Of a stretch of DNA of 64,000 nt, positions 9,147 to 17,563 are shown piece by piece. Location: positions 372,001 through 436,000 of the forward strand of contig JADJWY010000001.1 in NCBI GenBank assembly GCA_016716085.1. Direction: 5' to 3'. The notes beneath the pieces are model-generated. The model saw only the letters and a list, made by a program, of their open reading frames with translations. It ran no database searches and was not told the DNA's origin. Position numbers and translations under genes: made by a program. The stretch comes from Hahellaceae bacterium (lineage in GTDB: Bacteria; Pseudomonadota; Gammaproteobacteria; Pseudomonadales; Oleiphilaceae). Within the stretch, counting starts at the first letter, position 1, and every line of letters begins with the position of its first letter.

Positions 9147-9914
9147 CTACAAGCCAAAACTCGCAGCCAGCGTACCCATGATCAGGAGCCAGCCATCAAC
9201 CATCACAAACAACATAATCTTGAACGGTAACGAAATGATCATGGGAGACAGCATCATCATCCCCATGGCCATCAGCACACTGGCCACCACCATGTCGATA
9301 ATCAGAAAGGGTATAAAAATCATGAAGCCGATCTGAAAAGCGGTCTTCAGTTCACTGGTCACGAAGGCGGGCAGCAAAATATTCAGCGGCACGGTCTCAA
9401 CCGATTCGTACTTCCCTTCCTCATCTGCCAGACGCACAAACACATTGATATCTTCAGATCGCGTCTGCGCCAGCATAAAGGTGCGCAGCGGTTTGATGCC
9501 GATGTCAAACGCCTCCTGCAAGGGCATTTTTTCTTCCAGGTAAGGCTGAATGGCCGTTTCGTTCGCCTCCTTAAACACGGGCGCCATAATGAAAAAGGTC
9601 AGAAACAGCGACAATCCGATAATAATCTGGTTGGACGGTGACTGTTGCAGGCCGATCGCCTGGCGCAGAATGGCAAACACAATCACGATGCGAGTGAAGG
9701 ACGTCATCATCATCAACATCGCCGGGATGAAGGTGAAGGCCGTCATGAGCAACAACACCTGGAGCGTTACGGAATACTCCTGCGTGCCGTCGGGATTGGT
9801 AATCAATTTGAGGGCTGGCAACCCTTCAATTTGTGCATAGGCCCAGGAAGGGGCTGCCAGACCGATAAGGAACAGGGTGAGAAGAAAAAGTGGTTTAAGC
9901 CTACCGAAGTTCAT
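9147..9914 (-). CDS. fliP: FliP, flagellar export gate protein
   Basis: Core export-gate subunit, 255 residues. It has a cleavable signal peptide (MNFGRLKPLFLLTLFLIG...), unusual among gate proteins but known for FliP, then membrane segments with the conserved MTSFTRIVIVFAILRQA and a C-terminal pair around FMIFIPFLIIDMVVASVLMA. The start overlaps the end of fliO by 14 bases, implying coupled translation. Confidence 0.97.
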   Translation of the reverse strand: MNFGRLKPLFLLTLFLIGLAAPSWAYAQIEGLPALKLITNPDGTQEYSVTLQVLLLMTAFTFIPAMLMMMTSFTRIVIVFAILRQAIGLQQSPSNQIIIGLSLFLTFFIMAPVFKEANETAIQPYLEEKMPLQEAFDIGIKPLRTFMLAQTRSEDINVFVRLADEEGKYESVETVPLNILLPAFVTSELKTAFQIGFMIFIPFLIIDMVVASVLMAMGMMMLSPMIISLPFKIMLFVMVDGWLLIMGTLAASFGL

Positions 9915-10266
9915 CCAATTCGCCTTTTACGTCGCTATCCGAACGCCGTAAAAGTTTTTGCAAATTTCGTGCAAATTCGCCCTCAGCCTCTGGATTATCA
10001 ATAGGTTCTTCAAGCTCTCCCAGGCTGGAAATCTGTTGCGCCGTAATTCCGACAACTATTTGACGGCCCGCCACATCCACCACGGCAATCCGCTCCCGGT
10101 TGCCAACGCTGATCGCCGCGATCACCCGCAACTGCTTTCCGGCTCCCCCACTGATACCCACAAAACGCCGCATGAACCACGCAGTCACCATAATCAGCGC
10201 CACGACCGTGGCCAGCGCGGCTACGACCTGTCCTGCCTGCGAAATTCCCATGACTGTTGTTTCCAT
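9901..10266 (-). CDS. fliO: FliO, flagellar export assembly protein
   Basis: Single-pass membrane protein that helps FliP oligomerise. The 121-residue product has one transmembrane segment near residues 12-30 (VVAALATVVALIMVTAWF) and a cytoplasmic domain with the family stretch RVIAAISVGNRERIAVVDV. The ATG at 10266 is preceded by GAGGGGG at suitable spacing, only 4 bases after fliN. Its sequence is poorly conserved generally, so position between fliN and fliP supports the call. Confidence 0.93.
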   Translation of the reverse strand: METTVMGISQAGQVVAALATVVALIMVTAWFMRRFVGISGGAGKQLRVIAAISVGNRERIAVVDVAGRQIVVGITAQQISSLGELEEPIDNPEAEGEFARNLQKLLRRSDSDVKGELDELR

Positions 10267-10270
10267 AAGA

Positions 10271-10759
10271 CTACCCCCTCAGTTTCTTGATCCGTTCTGT
10301 CGGACTGATGACATCCGTCAGACGGATGCCGAATTTTTCGTTAACCATCACCACTTCACCATGCGCAATCAGTGTTCCGTTAACGAGAACATCCAGCGGC
10401 TCGCCGGCCAGGCGGTCCAGCTCGATAACGGACCCCTGGTTGAGCTGCAGTAAATTGCGAATGGCAATCTGTGTGTTTCCAACCTCCATGGAAATCGTCA
10501 CCGGGATATCCAGGATCACATCAAGATCGGGTGCACCCGGAACACTGGTCGGCCCACGCGTTTCAAAGTTTTCAAACGAAGCCGATTGAATATCTGCATC
10601 GACCTTCATGCCGTCGGCTGCTTCCGCTTCTGCCATGGCCGCTGCCCAATCATCCTCGACATTGCCCGACGCATCCCCCTCCTGTTGCTCGAGCGCGGCC
10701 GCCCACTCGTCGGCCAGCGCCTCGTCTTCGACCTTTTTGTTTTCTGGTTCGTCCGCCAT
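10271..10759 (-). CDS. fliN: FliN, flagellar motor switch protein
   Basis: C-ring component needed for torque, switching and export. The 162-residue protein has an acidic, low-complexity N-terminal half (about 1-75) followed by the SpoA (FliM/FliN C-terminal) domain, with LDVILDIPVTISMEVGNT and the ending VRLTDVISPTERI-type sequence. The extended acidic N-terminus resembles Pseudomonas-type FliN rather than the shorter enteric form. It starts 3 bases after fliM. Confidence 0.96.
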   Translation of the reverse strand: MADEPENKKVEDEALADEWAAALEQQEGDASGNVEDDWAAAMAEAEAADGMKVDADIQSASFENFETRGPTSVPGAPDLDVILDIPVTISMEVGNTQIAIRNLLQLNQGSVIELDRLAGEPLDVLVNGTLIAHGEVVMVNEKFGIRLTDVISPTERIKKLRG

Positions 10760-10762
10760 GTC

Positions 10763-11788
10763 TTATCCCGAAGGCTCCGCAGAGCCTTGTTTCGTCGTTA
10801 TTAAAGGTGATTTAGAAGTGTTCGTGGTTGAGCGTTTGATCTTACTCAGAATTTTCAGCGCCAGATTACCTTCGCACTGTCCAAGCTTGCCGGTAAAAAT
10901 AGGCACCCCATTGGCCGTAATCACCATGGTCTCGGGCATTTCGATCGGAATAATGTCGCCTTTCTTTAATTTCGACAGCTGCCGCAGGGTTATTTTTTCT
11001 TTCACAACCGCCCCATTGATCGGCACCATCGCGTCGAGAATGTCGTGCTGGAGAGCATTTACCCAGCGTTCATCCACATCGTCGATGTCGCTTTGCACGC
11101 CTGCATCCAGCACCTCCCGAATCGGTTCAATCATGGAATACGGCAGCGCCAGATGAAGATCACCGCCACCGCCATCAAGTTCGATATGAAAGGTGCTAAC
11201 GACCACGACCTCACTGGGACTGACGATGTTGGCCATGGCCGGATTGACTTCCGAACTCACATATTCAAAGTCAATTTTCATAACGGCGTTCCAGGCTTCC
11301 TTCATATCAACGAAAACCTGCTCAAGCACCATTTGCACGATCCGAATTTCGGTCGGCGTAAATTCCCGCCCCTCAATTTTGGCGTGTCGACCATCGCCCC
11401 CGAAAAAATTGTCCACCAGCTTAAAAACCAGCTTGGCATCCAAAATGAACAGGCCCGTTCCGCGCAGGGGACGCGCCTTGACCAGATTCAGACTGGTTGG
11501 AACATACAGGGTATGAATATATTCGCCGAATTTGAGAATCTGAACGCCCCCTGACGCCACATCAGCATTGCGGCGGAGCAAATTGAAGAGACTGATTCGG
11601 GTATAGCGGGCAAAGCGTTCGTTAATCATCTCCAGCGTCGGCATCCGACCCCGGACAATGCGATCCTGACTGGTCAGGTCATAGGAACGTATGCCCGCAT
11701 TATCCTGATCGTCTTCAGTGTCAATGTCCCCATCGTCCACACCATGGAGAAGGGCATCAATCTCGTCTTGGGAAAGCAGGTCTTGCAT
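10763..11788 (-). CDS. fliM: FliM, flagellar motor switch protein
   Basis: C-ring protein that binds phosphorylated CheY. The 341-residue product begins with the CheY-binding peptide LSQDEIDALLHG, then a CheC-like middle domain (about 45-230, with FARYTRISLFNLLRR) and a C-terminal SpoA domain (about 255-325). Length is normal. It follows fliL after 18 bases in the fliLMNOPQR-flhB run. Confidence 0.97.
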   Translation of the reverse strand: MQDLLSQDEIDALLHGVDDGDIDTEDDQDNAGIRSYDLTSQDRIVRGRMPTLEMINERFARYTRISLFNLLRRNADVASGGVQILKFGEYIHTLYVPTSLNLVKARPLRGTGLFILDAKLVFKLVDNFFGGDGRHAKIEGREFTPTEIRIVQMVLEQVFVDMKEAWNAVMKIDFEYVSSEVNPAMANIVSPSEVVVVSTFHIELDGGGGDLHLALPYSMIEPIREVLDAGVQSDIDDVDERWVNALQHDILDAMVPINGAVVKEKITLRQLSKLKKGDIIPIEMPETMVITANGVPIFTGKLGQCEGNLALKILSKIKRSTTNTSKSPLITTKQGSAEPSG

Positions 11789-11806
11789 CGCGTCGTGGCC
11801 TCACTG

Positions 11807-12313
11807 CTACTGCAGCACCAGATTCTGGAACAACACGGTTTCGACTTCTCCCGACACTTTCTGTTCCTGAAGGATGGAATTAATCGTTGCCTTGCTTTCT
11901 TCCAAAAGCGCCGTCCGCCCTTCATGGGTCTGCAGCGAATCAAAATCCTTGCCTCCGTAGGCGTTGATCAGGCGATTACGAATGACCGGTGTATGCAGTT
12001 CAACCGCATCCAACACAGCGGAATCCCTCGCCATGACGCTCAGCTGCACCTGAATAAAACGTTGCTTCCCCTTGTAGGAGTAGGTCACGATGATCGCCGG
12101 TTTCAGTTCGAGATATTGGGCCGGTTGTTTCACGGGCTCTGCAGGCGCCGCCTCTGCCTCAGCCGCGGGTTCGTCACTGCCCCCCATCAGGAACAGCGTT
12201 ACACCGACACTGGCGGCAATCGCAATCACTGCGATCACGGCGATGATAATGATCATTTTCTTTTTGCCAGCCGGGGCTTCCGCCGCCGCCTCAGCTTTCT
12301 TTTCTTCTGCCAT
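11807..12313 (-). CDS. fliL: FliL, flagellar basal body-associated protein
   Basis: Stator-associated inner-membrane protein. The 168-residue product has a short cytoplasmic N-terminus rich in Lys, Ala and Glu, one transmembrane helix (about 20-43, MIIIIAVIAVIAIAASVGV), an alanine/glutamate-rich linker, and the periplasmic FliL domain (about 65-168) ending in TVLFQNLVLQ, a typical C-terminus. It starts 81 bases after the end of fliK; I found no convincing separate promoter in that gap. Confidence 0.95.
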   Translation of the reverse strand: MAEEKKAEAAAEAPAGKKKMIIIIAVIAVIAIAASVGVTLFLMGGSDEPAAEAEAAPAEPVKQPAQYLELKPAIIVTYSYKGKQRFIQVQLSVMARDSAVLDAVELHTPVIRNRLINAYGGKDFDSLQTHEGRTALLEESKATINSILQEQKVSGEVETVLFQNLVLQ

Positions 12314-12394
12314 TACAAATCCTGCTTATGCGTTGATTTTCCTTTCAGTGTAGACCAACTTGGAGCACTCGAAGGCTCAACGACAGACTTCCGC

Positions 12395-13872
12395 TCAGGC
12401 GTAGAAATCAACCAACTGATCTGATTTCAGCACCAGCGTCTGTGCCGTGCTGCCCGATGCCGTTTCGTCACCGGGTTCACCTGCACTGCCACCGGCCTCA
12501 CGCCCCTGACCGTTATTACCCTGCTCCTGTCCGGAATGACGCGCACCGACGTCGAAGCGCGAGAGCTCAACCCCCTGCTCCGCCAGCATGTCTCGCAGAC
12601 GCTGCGCAGAGGCTTCCACCAGCTCTCTCACCATGGGAACAGACGACTGCACCTGGATCTGAGCCTGATCCTTATGCAGATGCAATTTAATTTCGAGTGG
12701 CCCTAACTCGGCAGGATTCAGGATAAGCTGCGCACTCTGCAGGCCCTTCCCTACAAACAGGGACATTTTCTGGGCAAGCTCTTCACCAAACATATCCCCA
12801 CCCACTGCAGACTGCATGGCCGCAAACGCTGCGCCCTGGCCTAACAGATTCCCCGGCAGTGTCATCACATTGCCGGAGGCGATCGGATTGCTCCCCCCTA
12901 AAGCGGCCTGCAGGGCAACCGGACTCGCAACCGTCGTCAAAGCAGCGGCATTCAGGGCTTTCAGCGCAGCTGCGTCAATGGCACGCCCCATCTCCTGACC
13001 CGCCGCAGCCATCGGATCACTTTTTCCAGGCGCACTCTGCATGCGCTCCATCAGTCCTGCCAAGGCTGCCGGATTGCGACCCTGCCCCGGTGAACCCTCT
13101 GTATCGGCTTCTGCGCCTTCTTCCCCTGAGCTGAGTGCAGCACCTGCCGCGCCACGGCTGCCGCGCCAGGTTCGAGAGCCGTCGCATCGGCCCCTTCTCC
13201 GCCAGCCGTTTCCAACATCGACGCGTCCGTTAGCTCACTCTCAACCGCCACCGCCAATTCGCCCTCGGTGACAGAAGCCCCCTCTTCGGCGATGACAGGT
13301 GTATTAACCTCACCAGTAATACTCAACAGCAGGGCCGGATCAGGCGCCAGTGCCACATCAACTGTCGAGGCCTCATCACCCTCCACTACAACCCCTGCCG
13401 CCAGAGCTTCATCCCCGGCGGTTTTCTTGTCGCCCTGGGCTTCACCCTTCACGCCCGACTCTGCAGTCGTTCCGACTTCTGTATTTGCCCCATCAGCCAC
13501 TTCTTTCGAGGCGGCGGCCTGATCATGCGCGTCGGTCTCCACGCGTGATGATTTGGCGCTCTCCGCTGTTTCAGGCTGGCTGCGGGCAGGTTCATGACGC
13601 TCGGCAAGCTCCTGCCGCCTGGCAGGTCGATCATCTGAGCGTTTTGCCGCTGACCGCTCTACCCGTTCAGGTTGTCGCGGGCTCCGATCCTCAGACCGGG
13701 AGACGGTGGATTTCAGTTGCCGTTGGTCCTCAGCCTGCCGAGTCCGCGCCAACGACCGCTCAAAGCTGGTCTGCATGTCACCCGGAGATTCGTCACGCGA
13801 AGCGCGCCCCCGTGTGGTCGGCGCCTCCGCAGTCAGTTTGAGATTCAGCAGTGATGAAACAAGCTCTTTCAT
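12395..13872 (-). pseudogene. fliK: fliK, flagellar hook-length control protein, interrupted by a one-base frameshift
   Basis: FliK measures hook length and triggers the FlhB switch. Reading from ATG 13872 gives 273 codons (stop at 13051) of Ala/Glu/Thr-rich, disordered sequence typical of FliK N-termini. The conserved C-terminal domain (LNPAELGPLEIKLHLHKDQ, about 12640-12720) is in another frame, open from about 13170 to the stop at 12395. Adding one G to the four-G run (CCCC on the plus strand, 13123-13126) joins them into one frame of 1,479 bases (492 residues), reading smoothly through SAQGEEGAEADTEG. So the gene is either decayed here or carries a base-calling error. All other flagellar genes are intact, which favours error or very recent mutation. 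Confidence 0.85.
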
Positions 13873-13956
13873 GTAACCCTCGAATCCATTAGCTACTCAG
13901 AAATATCCAACAGTGGGCGGCAAGCTATCACCGCTCAGCCTCGTTTCAGGGTAAGA

Positions 13957-13973
13957 AGCACAGATCAGGCCAA
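13957..13973 (-). promoter_or_regulatory. Candidate sigma-54 promoter for fliK
   Basis: On the minus strand TTGGCCTGATCTGTGCTT has the -24 GG and -12 GC separated by exactly 10 bases. The expected start lies about 75 bases before the fliK ATG. Flagellar middle genes in FleQ organisms are commonly sigma-54 dependent. Pattern match only. Confidence 0.4.
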
Positions 13974-14121
13974 TTTCGGGTACATTTCGGTTTTTACCAT
14001 TGTCGCGGATTTTTACGTTCTGAGACAGGACACCTGCAAAGTGTCAGCTTTTTTTACGCGAGCATCCTACACGACTCAGCAGAACTTACGTTTTTCCCTT
14101 TAAATTCATGATATTACCAAC

Positions 14122-14138
14122 ATGGCTCTTTTTTTGCT
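14122..14138 (+). promoter_or_regulatory. Candidate sigma-54 promoter for the PEP-CTERM gene
   Basis: ATGGCTCTTTTTTTGCT: TGGC and TTGC with GG (14124-14125) and GC (14136-14137) exactly 10 bases apart, as required for -24/-12 promoters. The start would fall near 14149, leaving a leader of about 30 bases with an AAGGAAGG ribosome site before ATG 14179. Confidence 0.5.
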
Positions 14139-14178
14139 TATTAACATACAGATCCAAAGGAAAGGAAGGCTTAAGGCC

Positions 14179-14517
14179 ATGTTTAAAGTTATCACGCTGA
14201 CCATCGCCACACTGCTGTTTACCGGGCACGCCGCTGCTTATGAGGTAAATGGTTCAGTTGCGCTGGACGCGACACGGATGTCAGGCGCAGTTGCTACCGA
14301 TCAGGCTTCGATGAGCGAAAGCAGCGATTCGCTGCCCACTTACTGGGTGAGTCACCAGTGGGAAGATAGCCCCACCTACGGTGATCGCATGGAAATTAAC
14401 AAAACGCTGAGCACTACGCTGGAGAAGAGTTTTGCAGTGGTTCCCGAACCTGCTACGCTGACACTGCTGGCACTGGGCCTTGTCGGTTTGGGTTTACGAC
14501 GCAAAATTGGGAATTAA
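14179..14517 (+). CDS. PEP-CTERM sorting-signal protein
   Basis: Small exported protein of 112 residues and unknown function. It has a signal peptide (MFKVITLTIATLLFTGHAAA), a short polar mature region (about 75 residues, Ser/Asp/Thr-rich, no domain I recognise) and a C-terminal PEP-CTERM signal: VPEPATLTLLALG, a hydrophobic helix, then GLRRK. Such tails are recognised by exosortase for attachment to extracellular matrix. No exosortase gene lies in this window. ATG 14179 is chosen over 14122 because AAGGAAGG precedes it and the signal peptide then begins correctly. It is the only plus-strand gene in 20 kb of flagellar genes and has its own sigma-54-like promoter. Confidence 0.85.
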   Translation: MFKVITLTIATLLFTGHAAAYEVNGSVALDATRMSGAVATDQASMSESSDSLPTYWVSHQWEDSPTYGDRMEINKTLSTTLEKSFAVVPEPATLTLLALGLVGLGLRRKIGN

Positions 14518-14529
14518 GTAAGAGGGCAA

Positions 14530-14877
14530 TTAGCTGGTCGCCATTTCTGCTCGCAACAAGGGGGCCAGCGCTTCAAGCTCAGCCCTGATTTGAGCAATGA
14601 CCTCTGCAGCGCCCTCCAGGCTTCCCTGACGCCCCAGATCCTCACCCTTCTTGCACAGCGCACGCAACAGTTCCAACCCCAGGTTAGACGCACTGCCTTT
14701 CAAACTATGACAGGCCCGGCTGAACGCCTCAGGATTCCCCTCGCTCAAGCCCTGCTGAATGGCATCCAGACGTTGCTCTGTATCAGCAAAAAAGGTTTCA
14801 AGTAAAAGAGTAAACTCATCTTCCATCACCGCACGCAATTCAGCCAGCATCTGGCGATTTAGCCTGGCATCACTCAT
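14530..14877 (-). CDS. hptB: HptB-like histidine phosphotransfer protein
   Basis: Single HPt domain protein of 115 residues, carrying the phosphorylatable histidine in CHSLKGSASNLG near residue 57. In Pseudomonas aeruginosa HptB passes phosphate from hybrid kinases to HsbR. Here the gene overlaps the end of the hsbR-like gene by 4 bases (ATGA), and AAGGAGG lies about 9 bases before ATG 14877, so that start is preferred over an upstream in-frame start at 14901. The gene order hsbA-hsbR-hptB supports the specific name. Confidence 0.85.
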   Translation of the reverse strand: MSDARLNRQMLAELRAVMEDEFTLLLETFFADTEQRLDAIQQGLSEGNPEAFSRACHSLKGSASNLGLELLRALCKKGEDLGRQGSLEGAAEVIAQIRAELEALAPLLRAEMATS

Positions 14878-16631
14878 GATCCCGCCGCCTCCTTGAACCA
14901 CTCAAATTCGACATACACACAGTTGCCGCTGCCAAAATATTGAACAGATCGACACAGTTTCCTAAGCAGCGGAATACCCCGACCACTGAACTTGGAAAAG
15001 TCTTCCAGATTCCCCTTCGCATCGGTTTTCCCATAATCAAAACCAGGGCCACTGTCTTCAACCTGGATGCGAAGCACGCCGCCGCCGGCATGCGGCTGAT
15101 GATCTGCCTGGATACGGACAAACTGCCCCTCCAAATGATTCAGACGCTCCTCCCGCAGCTTGTAGTATGCCATGAAACCATCTGAGGTCGACTTCATCGC
15201 GGAGTCCATACCCAGCAGGCCATGCTCAAGGGCGTTGCTGTAGAGCTCTATGATGATGGTGTAAATCTCGCCGCTTCGCGAGCGGAGTTCCGGCACCTCC
15301 ATCACCAGGTTCAATGCGACAGGTACCGGATCAAAATCTCTGAGCGACTCGCCTCGCAACTCATAGGAAAACTTCCAGTCACGCGGTCCGATTGACGACG
15401 CTCTGACATTGTCCTTACCTTCCTCGATCAAGTCTTCAGACGGCATCATGGTCAGCTCGATCAGCGTCAGATCATCCGATGCCTGCTGATCGCCAATAAA
15501 GCTCAGGACATCCTCTCGAATTTTTTCGTACAAACTGGCCCCTTCGGGTGCCGACTTGAAGAGCTGCATCAGCCGCGCATCGCCAAACATATCCCCATGC
15601 GCGTTAGCCGCTTCAATGATGCCATCCGACCACATGTAAAGACGGTCGCCATATTTCATTTCCATGCGATAGGTGTTGGTGCGAAATCCTTCCGAGGACA
15701 GAATACCCAAGGGCAAATGATTGGATTTAATCATTTGAATGTCGGACCCTCGGCGTAACACGAATTCGGGCAAGCCACCAATCCAGATTTCAACTTCTTC
15801 CTGATCCAGGCACAGATCCACCATACAGGCACAACAAAAAAATCCGACCGGCAGTATGACCTTAAGCTTCCGGTTGATCTCCCGAATGATATCGGTCAAC
15901 GCAAAGCCCTTACGGGTCATGCCATAAAAAATCTCAGCCATGGGCATGGCGCCAATGGCTGCAGGCAAACCGTGTCCGGTGAAATCTCCCAACAGAACAT
16001 GCATACCACCCGAGGGTTTCATGCAGGCCAGCAGAACATCACCGTTAAACACCGAGAGCGGGGACAACAAGTACTTGATGTTCGGGGCACTCAGAGAACC
16101 ATTATGCGCGACATTGTCAAAGACGGACTTGGCCACCTGCTGCTCATGTAGCATGTGGCGGTTATGATCTGCAATCTGATCCCGCTGCTGCTGCAGCGTC
16201 ATGTGCATCTGCCGCATCCGGTTAAAGGCATTGATCTTGGCTCTGAGGATCACGGGATTGTAGGGTTTAGAGAGGAAGTCATCCCCTCCTGCCTCCAGAC
16301 ACTTCGCCAGAGACTCCGCATCACTCAGCGAGGTCAGAAAAATAATGGGAATCAGCTGCTCACCGGCCGCGTCCTTAATCAGACGGGCCGCCTCAAAACC
16401 ATCTTTGCGAGGCATCAGTGCATCGAGCAGAACGATGTCGGGGGACTCAACCTCGAACAGCTCCACGGCTTCCTGACCATCAACCGCTGTCACGACCTGA
16501 TGCCCCTGCTTTTTCACCAGGGTCTGCAGTATCATGCGATCTGTCAGGTTATCATCCGCAATCAGAATTTTGAGATTGCGATTGGCAATCACCCCTTCAG
16601 ACTGAAAGTCATCTGGACTTTCACGCTTCAT
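14874..16631 (-). CDS. hsbR: HsbR-like response regulator with PP2C phosphatase and anti-sigma kinase domains
   Basis: Partner-switching regulator of 585 residues. It has a receiver domain (about 20-140, acidic DD at 26-27, phosphoacceptor D70 in LLDALMP), a linker coiled coil, a PP2C/SpoIIE phosphatase domain (about 190-390, with GDFTGHGLPAAIGA and SDGIIEA) and a C-terminal HATPase/RsbW-type kinase domain (about 430-580, with ELYSNALEHGLL and DSGPGF). Such proteins phosphorylate or dephosphorylate a STAS antagonist according to receiver state. The STAS gene lies 10 bases upstream and an HPt gene overlaps its end, matching P. aeruginosa HptB-HsbR-HsbA, which links surface/planktonic signals to FlgM and a diguanylate cyclase. 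Confidence 0.88.
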   Translation of the reverse strand: MKRESPDDFQSEGVIANRNLKILIADDNLTDRMILQTLVKKQGHQVVTAVDGQEAVELFEVESPDIVLLDALMPRKDGFEAARLIKDAAGEQLIPIIFLTSLSDAESLAKCLEAGGDDFLSKPYNPVILRAKINAFNRMRQMHMTLQQQRDQIADHNRHMLHEQQVAKSVFDNVAHNGSLSAPNIKYLLSPLSVFNGDVLLACMKPSGGMHVLLGDFTGHGLPAAIGAMPMAEIFYGMTRKGFALTDIIREINRKLKVILPVGFFCCACMVDLCLDQEEVEIWIGGLPEFVLRRGSDIQMIKSNHLPLGILSSEGFRTNTYRMEMKYGDRLYMWSDGIIEAANAHGDMFGDARLMQLFKSAPEGASLYEKIREDVLSFIGDQQASDDLTLIELTMMPSEDLIEEGKDNVRASSIGPRDWKFSYELRGESLRDFDPVPVALNLVMEVPELRSRSGEIYTIIIELYSNALEHGLLGMDSAMKSTSDGFMAYYKLREERLNHLEGQFVRIQADHQPHAGGGVLRIQVEDSGPGFDYGKTDAKGNLEDFSKFSGRGIPLLRKLCRSVQYFGSGNCVYVEFEWFKEAAGS

Positions 16632-16641
16632 GGCAAAGCCC

Positions 16642-16950
16642 CTAGGCGACGATCTTGAAGAGCTGTTCGAAATTGGAAATCGTCAGAATCTTGCGAACAT
16701 CCGAATTACAATTCACGATCTGAATGTGCGCCTTATCCCCTCCGGCATAATCCCTCAGCAACAACAGCATGCCCAGTGCTGAACTATCCAGATAGGTTGT
16801 TTCTGACATATCGATTTTGTAGTTAACGTCGGCGCCACCAGCCCCCTCATAGGCATCCCTGAATGCCTGATGTGAACTGAAATCAAAGCGACCTTTGATG
16901 CTGATCACCAATTCAGAACCGTCTGCGGATCTGCTGGTCGTGATGGACAT
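16642..16950 (-). CDS. hsbA: HsbA-like STAS anti-sigma factor antagonist
   Basis: STAS-domain protein of 102 residues. The conserved phosphorylatable serine lies in TYLDSSALGMLL near residue 58. ATG 16950 is chosen because GGGAG precedes it by 7 bases; an ORF start at 16977 would add nine unconvincing residues. It is the presumed substrate of the adjacent HsbR-like phosphatase/kinase. In Pseudomonas, HsbA binds FlgM or the cyclase HsbD depending on phosphorylation; neither partner is visible in this window. Confidence 0.87.
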   Translation of the reverse strand: MSITTSRSADGSELVISIKGRFDFSSHQAFRDAYEGAGGADVNYKIDMSETTYLDSSALGMLLLLRDYAGGDKAHIQIVNCNSDVRKILTISNFEQLFKIVA

Positions 16951-17122
16951 GAACTTTCTCCCGAAACAAGACGACAACCTGATTTCCGTAACTTCTCTAA
17001 AGAGTGTAGCAGGATTTCAATAAAAAAAAGTCTAATGCACAACTAGACCGTCGAATTCATTAGAAACGCTCTACCGAACTTTGTCTATGACAATTTTTCC
17101 TTGCAGTTCAGCAGACTAAAAC

Positions 17123-17563
17123 TCAGTCAGAGACCTCCCGCCGCCATGCCTGTGCATCGTCCAGCAAGCGCTGCAATTTCTTTTCGGCCAGTGCCTCCTC
17201 CTCATTGGAGCAACGCTCAATGAAAGCCTCCATATTCTTGCGCTTGGCATTAATTTTCACCCACACGGCGGTTTGTCGCTCGAGTCGGCTTTTGACAAAA
17301 TTGACCTGCCGCTGCTGATGCTCAATGGCCACACCCAATTTAGTGATAAAATCATGATAGATCTGCAGACCACGCGCCTGTGAAACCGAATGCACCTGCT
17401 GACGCAACTCATCATGGTAGTTCTGCAGATAGGTTTGCAGCTCATGCAGTTTGCTCTCAGCCTCACTGAGTTGTGCCCGTAACTGCCCCATGCGTTTGGC
17501 TTCCTCATCTTCCTCCTTGCGCACCAGCCCCAGCACAAACTGCAAACGCTGACTTCGCTTCAT
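17123..17563 (-). CDS. fliJ: FliJ, flagellar export chaperone
   Basis: Coiled-coil protein of 146 residues that sits in the FliI ATPase ring and escorts export chaperones. The sequence is almost entirely charged helix (for example LVRKEEDEEAKRMGQLRAQL) with no hydrophobic segment, as expected. It overlaps the end of fliI by 4 bases. A 172-base gap separates it from hsbA. Confidence 0.93.
   Translation of the reverse strand: MKRSQRLQFVLGLVRKEEDEEAKRMGQLRAQLSEAESKLHELQTYLQNYHDELRQQVHSVSQARGLQIYHDFITKLGVAIEHQQRQVNFVKSRLERQTAVWVKINAKRKNMEAFIERCSNEEEALAEKKLQRLLDDAQAWRREVSD

Larger units (their letters stand above)
13873..14178. other. Intergenic region with divergent sigma-54-like promoters
   Basis: Non-coding stretch of about 306 bases between the divergent fliK and PEP-CTERM genes. 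It is AT-rich toward the PEP-CTERM side and holds a sigma-54-like site for each direction (13957-13973 minus and 14122-14138 plus). No coding sequence or repeat was seen. Confidence 0.6.

Noticed and set aside
12395..13872. Programmed -1 frameshift in fliK
   Set aside because: The junction has only a four-G run with a poor slip in the A-site codon, and I see no clear stimulatory stem-loop. A one-base deletion explains it more simply.
17022..17032. A-run upstream of hsbA as a terminator of the fliEFGHIJ operon
   Set aside because: No stable stem precedes it on the minus strand, so I could not support a terminator or a distinct promoter in the 16951-17122 gap.
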